Shown here: positions 54,436 to 60,000 of the stretch, piece by piece
Numbering within the stretch: position 1 is the stretch's first letter
Layout of the letters: each line of letters begins with the position of its first letter
Source: Adiantum capillus-veneris
Taxonomy: Eukaryota > Streptophyta > Polypodiopsida > Polypodiales > Pteridaceae
Length of the DNA stretch: 60,000 nucleotides
NCBI GenBank assembly: GCA_014529385.2
Contig: CM043954.1
Coordinates: 7,443,806 to 7,503,805, forward strand
Reading direction: 5' to 3'
The notes under the pieces: model-generated
What the model saw: only the letters and a program-made list of their open reading frames with translations
What the model was told of the DNA's origin: nothing
Database searches by the model: none
Program-made: the position numbers and the translations under genes

Positions 54436-54747
54436 ATGGCCGACAAAGGGAAGGGTATTATGGAAGAGGGTTCCTCTTCGAAGGACAGGCAGGAAGTGTT
54501 CAAGGTTGGCGAGAGTTCACGGCCACGTCTGTCTGTACCTCCTGTTGATGTGAATGTTGCCTCAGTGCAGGGCTTTATGACTGGGCAACTCGAAGATGAT
54601 GCGTTCAGGACTCAGTTGGTTGCCGTTGTGAATGTGTTTTCTCGACTGGTGCAGAACCCAAGGTTTATGGAGTTCTTGCAAGTGCCGCTAGTGCCACAGC
54701 AGACAAGGCAACTCACACAGCCAGTAGAGCCCGTTGAGGCTCAAGCC
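54436..54747 (+). pseudogene. Gypsy gag, N-terminal part before the MULE
   Basis: The ATG at 54436 (MADKGKGIMEEGSSSKDRQE) gives 104 codons up to EPVEAQA, where the Mutator-like element is inserted. The frame continues without shift after the target duplication at 58121-58129 (codons A-Q-A, then QVLHASQQDREH). Upstream, near 54340, GGTTCCATTGTCGGGAT may be a decayed aspartate-tRNA primer site (inference). Confidence 0.7.
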
Positions 54748-55029
54748 GGGTGATATTGTTTAGCGAGCGATGAAAATCAAGCGAGGGACAAAAGGCGAGC
54801 AAAGAAAAATGAAGAATAGGCACATTGACTTGATGTTTCTTGAAAATGCATGTCTTTGATATCCTGACCCTTGTGTGAAAGATGGAGCCAAGTGACATTT
54901 TTAAAACCTCTCTACATACACTTCATTGTGAATTAAAAGACCCTTTTCTTTCATAAACCTGTAACTTTTTTTTTTTATGACCCTCTTATATTTTAACGTT
55001 TTGAAAGAAAAAAACCACTCCGAGTGAAC

Positions 55030-55820
55030 TCACATGTTGCACTTTCATATTTTGAGATGGACCCTCCGGATATATAGAAACTTATCTTCCTTGTATGATA
55101 TATTTGTATGTAGGCACTATTGTGAATTGTTACCTTCCGCAAAAATATCTTACACCTTATCCAATTAAACTGAGAAATATTATCATAGCATACTCACTAC
55201 CATTCCATGATCACTAGCTTTAAGTACGTATTCTGCCTATTCTAAGGGAGATCTTAAAATGAAAGAAAGTAATAGCCAAGATAAACATGACAATATACAC
55301 ATTAAGCACCATATCCCTATTCATTTCCTCTTCTGCATGTATATCCTCACATGTAGCACTTTCATCTATTGAGGTGGACCATCGGGCTGTAAAGAAACTT
55401 CTCTTTCTTGTATGCTATATTTGTATGTAAGCAGTATTGTAAATTGTTACCTTCCTTATATCTTTATTACATTGTATAAAACCATATCACACATACAAGA
55501 CTAAGTTGTCCTTCACATGATCATTTTGTCATAGTAGTACTATTGTGGCCATTAGTCATTTTCTATGCAACTGTGCTTAACTCTTGAATGCATTAATAGA
55601 CATTCTTATGTGTATTATATGGGCACAACAATATCTTACACCTTATCCAATTAAACTAAGTAGTATTATCATAATATACTCGGTACCATTCCATGATCAC
55701 TAGCATTAAGTACTTAGTCTTCATATTCTAAGGGAGATCTTAAAATGAAAGAGAGAAACAACCAAGATAAACATGGCAATATATACATTAAGCACCATCT
55801 CCCTATTCATTTCCTTTCTC
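55030..55820. repeat. Imperfect tandem duplication inside the MULE
   Basis: CACATGTTGCACTTTCAT near 55031 recurs as CACATGTAGCACTTTCAT near 55348, and ATATCTTACACCTTATCC at 55145 recurs at 55631. The second copy contains about 170 extra bases in the middle (about 55466-55625). Confidence 0.8.
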
Positions 55821-56710
55821 TATACATATATCCTTGTAATTCTAGCACAATTGTCATCCCTCTAACTATGCTAACATCCATGCTAAGGACTATTTACATG
55901 GATGCCCTATTTGGTTAATGTTCTTTTACTTTTATAACTCTAATAGTATGAAGTTTTTTCTTCAGTGGATATTGCTAAACTTTCAAGTTTCAAAGGATAG
56001 TTGATCAAAATTTATTGACTTGTTTAGAGCCCTGTTGACAATATTGATGCAAATATATTGTCCTTCGCATAACTTTGAGCTAGTGAAAAATGAATTCATG
56101 CAATCATCCTTTTTAGGGGAGAACAAGATGAAGAAAATTAAGTGGACAATCTGGTATATGGATATATGTTAATTCCATTAACAATCTAGAAAAGGAAATG
56201 GCCACTATGGTGATTTATTTATGCCATGCAAGCAGGCGTCATTCGAACTAGGGAATCATAGAAGGTTTTCCAAGAATGGTCAAGTCAAGTAGTGAAATTG
56301 TAAAGGGAATATATATGTGTCTCATGAGTTGCATGCTTAAAAAGTTGAGTTAGGATGGAAAGGAGATCTACTCATACAAGTATAGTAAAGCTTGTGAAAT
56401 ATAAGATAACTTTGCTCATTTACTATCTAAATAGGGTGCGAAGAAAATGTTAGATTTTGCAAATATATCCAAGTTTGAGATATGAATGCTCCTTTTTTTA
56501 AATCATGAGATAATAATTTGATTCACAAAAAGAACGTTGATCCTAGGCATCAAGTAGAGGAGTTGTAAAACTTGAATTATTTACTCCACTTTTGAATTAT
56601 TTACTCGGTTTAGTATTATTGTCTTGAGATGCAATCAATGATTTTCTAGGTTGTGGCATGCAAAAGACGATCTTAGAGATACTCATGCCATTTGCCAAGC
56701 AAGAAGAAGA

Positions 56711-57690
56711 ATGGAGATAAGGCACTAAAAGAGACGTTAGGTATAGAGGGCCACGAGGTTAAGTTATTGCTCTCATGTAGAAGATGGTGGTGATGTTATC
56801 GTGATATCATGGACTAGAAGGAAGGAACTTGATGTTGATGAGGCTATCATATCTCTATGTGGTAAGTGTTTCTCTCAAAGGTTTATTGTCCTCACCAAGG
56901 CCCACAAGATTGCGTTTCCAAATGCTAGTCAGAAGGGTTTGGTTTTGAAATTTGTTCTTGTAGAAAGAAAAAAAAATGTTTTTTCTTCACCAAGCCCGAG
57001 CACATAGCGTTTCAAAATGCAAGCTGAAAGAGGCCGGTGATTGGGGTAGGTTACAGCCCAAGTAGGTGCATGGTCGCAAGGCAGGTTACAACTCGAGGAG
57101 GTTAATTTGACTGGGCAGGTTATAGCCGGAGGAGGTGCATGGTCACAAGGCAACCTGGGAACATAGAGAAAGAGAAGAAGAGAAGAAGAGAAGAAGAGAA
57201 GAGAGATTTTAACGTCGTAGGAACACTCCCAAAAGACCCAAAGATCTGTGAGAGAGATAAGGCACTAAAAGAGATGTTAGGTATAGAGGGCCACGAGGTT
57301 AAGTTATTGCTCTCATGTAGAAGATGGCGGTGATGTTATCATGATATCATGGATTAGAAGGAAGGAACTTGATATTGATGAGGCTATCATATCTCTATGT
57401 GGTAAGTGTTTCTCTAGAAGGTTTATTGTCGTCACCAAGGCCCACAAGAATGCGTTTCCAAACGCTAGTCTAAAGGGTTTGGTTTAGAAATTTGTTATTG
57501 TAGAAAAAAAAAGAATGTTTTTTCTTCACCAAGCCCGAACACGTAGCGTTTCGAAATGCAAGTTGAAAGAGGCCGGTGATTGGGGAAGGTTATAGCCCGA
57601 GGAGGTGCATGGTTGCAAGGGAGGTTAAAACCCGAGGAGGTTAATTTGACTAGGCAGGTTATAGCCGGAGGAGGTGCATGGTCTCTTCTA
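56711..57690 (+). repeat. Tandem duplication, period 540 bp, inside the MULE
   Basis: GATAAGGCACTAAAAGAG at about 56716 and 57256 starts two closely matching units. Each contains a short frame (ISWTRRKELDVDEAIISLCG in the first) and an inner repeat of the type AGGTTATAGCCGGAGGAGG. The second unit ends near 57681. Whether the frame comes from a captured host gene cannot be told. Confidence 0.85.
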
Positions 57691-58120
57691 TCATAATAAG
57701 GAAAGGACTTGAAGAGGATCATAAGTTGAGTTGGCCATCTATTTTATGGTCTCTTTTGTGTTTTTCTATATAAATTTAATGATAATCGCCAAAATCTAGC
57801 TGGATTGTTTTACCTAGTATACCATGTCAAGTAACCTCTCTCCACATGGGCTCTCACTGGACCATACCATAAAACATAATTGAATTTGGTTTGAAATCCA
57901 GTTAAGTTCACGAGATAGAAGGTAGGATGTAAAATCTCTACACACCAAACCGTTATATGAAGCATTTCAAGTGTTTGAAAGCCCATTTGAGCTCTATAGA
58001 AACAATGTACTATGCACAAAATGTATGTGCAAAAATGTGTTTATTTTCTCTATCCCTTGCTTTCTTTGCTTGCTTTTTATCCCTCGCTCGTTTTTCATTG
58101 CTCGTTAAATGATAACACCC

Positions 58121-59320
58121 GCTCAAGCCCAAGTACTTCATGCGTCCCAGCAAGATAGAGAGCACTCACATGTTGCGGAGTCAGGGGCTCCATGACAAGT
58201 TCCTTCTGTCCATGAACAGGTGGTTAGGACACCTATTCTACAGGCTTTGCCAGTTCAGCTCGCCACCTTTCCAAGCCCGCATGGTGCGTTACAGGGACAA
58301 GGAACCAGTTTCCAGGCAATGCATCAGGTTTTTCCACCACCCACGGTACATCCTGGGTATTTCGGGGGTGGATTTGTGTTCCAAAGTATTGCTGGTTATG
58401 CGCTTGGAAACCAGCATTATATGCCAGGAACAATGTTTGGGGGTATGCAAGGCATGATGCCAAACCCCATGTATGGTAGCATTGGCATGCATCAAGGCTT
58501 TCAGAGCAACCAAGGCCACTTTGAGGTGCCACAAGGTAATTTTGGCATGGCTGGTTTTTTTGGACAGCAGCCAGATATGGCACCTATGACGCAAAATGTC
58601 AATGGCCAAGACGTGCCGATGATCCCTATCACAGTGCCCATGTTGCAGGCAATTCCCTATGACAATTTGGGGGCATTGGAGAAACCAAAAGCATACAAAG
58701 AAGGTCGTGCAACTGTTAAGTTTGAAACTTTCAGCGGCTTTGAGGATAAGACGAAGGCTCTCACTTTCCTCCAACAATTTTATACAGCTTATGCAAGGGG
58801 GAGTTTTACAGAGGCCTCCAAGGTCAAGAAAGCTGCCACCTCTTGAAAGGCAATGCGCTTACATGGTGGACGACCCTCTTGATGCAAGGACACGCACCTG
58901 CCACATGGGTATACTTCGCAAATGTTTGCGTGGATGTCAAATGAATTTGAAGTCGACGTCATGACGGATTGGCACCAACTCACTGCGGCTTCTTGCAGAG
59001 CCTCCAGGAGAACAATCGGAGGTTTTGTAAATCATTGCTCTCAGTAACCTCCTACAGGTTCGTGCCATTGACAGAGCAGATAGAGAAGTATTGTTGTGGG
59101 TTGCCTAAAGGGCTTCGAGATTACTATACAAAGAACAAAGCGACTACCCTCACTCAACTTATGGAAGTTGCTAACACGGGTCTTGCCTTGTTGAAGGGAG
59201 AGGACAGTGGATTTCCGGGCAACGTAAAAGGGGGGCAGCAAAAGAAAAATGCAGCAAAGAAGCCCTTTGCAAAAGCGGCTCCTAAAGCATCATAAGGGTC
59301 AGAAAAGGACAACAAGGATA
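58121..59320 (+). pseudogene. Gypsy gag, main part after the MULE
   Basis: The gag frame resumes at 58121 and runs to 58846 with one TGA at 58193-58195, likely from CGA. It is rich in G, M, Q and P (GGMQGMMPNPMYGSIGMHQG), then has the gag core (VKFETFSGFEDKTKALTFLQ). After a one-base shift comes LLKGNALTWWTTLLMQGHAP, and in the frame 58969-59295 LPKGLRDYYTKNKATTLTQL. It is a gag family different from that of the chromovirus at 17 kb. Confidence 0.8.
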
Positions 59321-59890
59321 AGGACTCAGTGGGGACTTTTGGAGGGCAGGCAAAGAAGCCAAAAAGGAAGCCTTTTTTGTGCAAGTCACTCGAGGAAAAG
59401 AAGGTCTTGATGGTTGATAATAAATGCTTTATATGCGAGCAGCCTGGTCACTTTGCTGCAGATTGTCCACAAAGGAAAAGGCTAGCTGATTTGGATGATA
59501 AAGAAGATAAGAAAGGAAAGAAGCCTAAGCCCACGGAAGGTTTGGTGCCAGATATGGTGGGTGACAGGCCAAGCACAGATGCCAGCGAGTTATGGAGAGC
59601 ATGGGGTGAAGTCAGAGATCAGACGGCACTCATCTTCTTTGATCCAGGTGCCAAAGCAAACTTTATTTCACCAGAGTTAGCTATGAAGCTGGGCATCAGA
59701 GCTGAAGAGATGGGTACGCGGCAGAGGCAGGGTTGGCATGTCCTTACCACTCAGAGTGTGTTACTCCCATCATTGGAAAGCTGTGTCTGCATATTCAGTC
59801 GTATGTGGACACAGAAGAATTTTACTGCCGTTGGAAGGGTGCGATGCGGTACTGGGAATTTTGTGGATGTTCCGAACACATGGCCTGCTG
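59321..59890 (+). pseudogene. Gypsy zinc knuckle and protease
   Basis: CFICEQPGHFAADC (C-X2-C-X4-H-X4-C) lies at about 59432-59473. The protease follows: SELWRAWGEVRDQTALIFF, then DPGAKANFISPELAMKLGI with the aspartate in D-P-G-A, and, after shifts, LPLEGCDAVLGILWMF. It cuts off at LLDVSRK, where the sequence changes to chromovirus gag. Confidence 0.78.
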
Positions 59891-60000
59891 GATGTCTCGA
59901 AAGAAAGCCAAAAAGCATGGCAAAAAGCAGAAGAAAAGCACTGATTTCCCTGGATATTTGGGTCGTTAGTCGACTTTTGATAAGGCAAAGAAACAGAAGA
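59891..60000 (+). pseudogene. Chromovirus gag fragment joined to the gypsy protease
   Basis: KAKKHGKKQKKSTDFPGYLG and, after a stop, STFDKAKKQKKR match the gag at 17740-17850 and 30530-30620. The joint with the preceding protease is at about 59885-59900, inside the open frame. The element continues beyond the window. Confidence 0.8.

Larger units (their letters stand above)
54748..58120. mobile_element. Mutator-like element (MULE), 3373 bp, non-autonomous
   Basis: Terminal inverted repeats of about 60 bp (54748-54807 and 58061-58120; GGGTGATATTG against GGGTGTTATCA, roughly 80-85 percent alike) are flanked by the 9-bp direct repeat GCTCAAGCC. Long inverted repeats with a 9-bp target duplication are the mark of Mutator-type transposons. 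The interior is AT-rich, has two internal duplications, and shows no transposase. Confidence 0.85.

Noticed and set aside
1-60000. tRNA, rRNA or organellar genes
   Set aside because: Only primer-site matches to methionine tRNA were seen, always 3' of LTR ends; no cloverleaf or rRNA sequence was recognised by eye.

Overview
The window reads as nuclear DNA of a land plant with a large, repeat-dominated genome. The support is: plant-type Ty3/gypsy chromovirus (chromodomain after the integrase) and Ty1/copia genes; an L1-type LINE whose first ORF ends in a CCHC knuckle and whose second ends in a zf-RVT-like domain; methionine-initiator primer sites (TGGTATCAGAGC); and an intron-containing arginyl-tRNA-protein transferase gene (ATE1) of plant type. 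The ATE1 protein looks fairly divergent and CT microsatellites abound, which would fit a fern or other non-seed plant, but that is inference. There is no bacterial, organellar, rRNA or tRNA content that I can recognise.

Layout. 1-12343: a non-autonomous LTR retrotransposon family ('family A', LTR 1.2-2.2 kb, no pol) as a concatemer sharing LTRs (int0-LTR1-int1-LTR2-int2-LTR3), then an inverted internal fragment and a fourth LTR. 12344-18780: a chromovirus, both LTRs present, minus strand, decayed. 18781-20902: copia pol, minus strand, cut off by the chromovirus LTR. 20903-22632: chromovirus 3' debris. 22633-26075: 5' half of a copia element (LTR, primer site, gag); its LTR holds a 1.3-kb TIR transposon. 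26309-31345: a second decayed chromovirus on the minus strand, broken up by a copia 5' fragment and a family A LTR. 31360-40014: a nearly complete LINE split by a 2.47-kb insertion whose two LTRs face each other (32531-35003). 40015-43560: LTR debris and chromovirus pol on the plus strand. 43575-46486: an unidentified coiled-coil ORF remnant, low-complexity DNA, a 478-bp hAT-type element and LINE 3' ends with microsatellite tails. 46820-48374: three recognisable ATE1 exons. 48375-50835: unassigned. 50836-52009: 5'-truncated LINE. 52018-54300: short LTR element and LTR debris. 54436-59890: gypsy gag-protease interrupted by a 3.37-kb Mutator-like element, ending in a chimeric joint to the chromovirus gag.

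Apart from ATE1 the genes are transposon genes, and nearly all carry stops or frameshifts. Target-site duplications allow part of the insertion order to be read: TIR element into copia LTR into chromovirus LTR; inverted-LTR element into LINE; Mutator-like element into gypsy gag; hAT element into a LINE-like 3' region.

I see no clearly new biological system. The best candidates for a second look are the inverted-LTR insertion with its 5-bp target duplication, the family A LTR with a stem-conserved RNA hairpin and a transmitted 962-bp internal duplication, the pol-less family A coiled-coil ORF, and a ~60-bp module shared by otherwise different LTR families.
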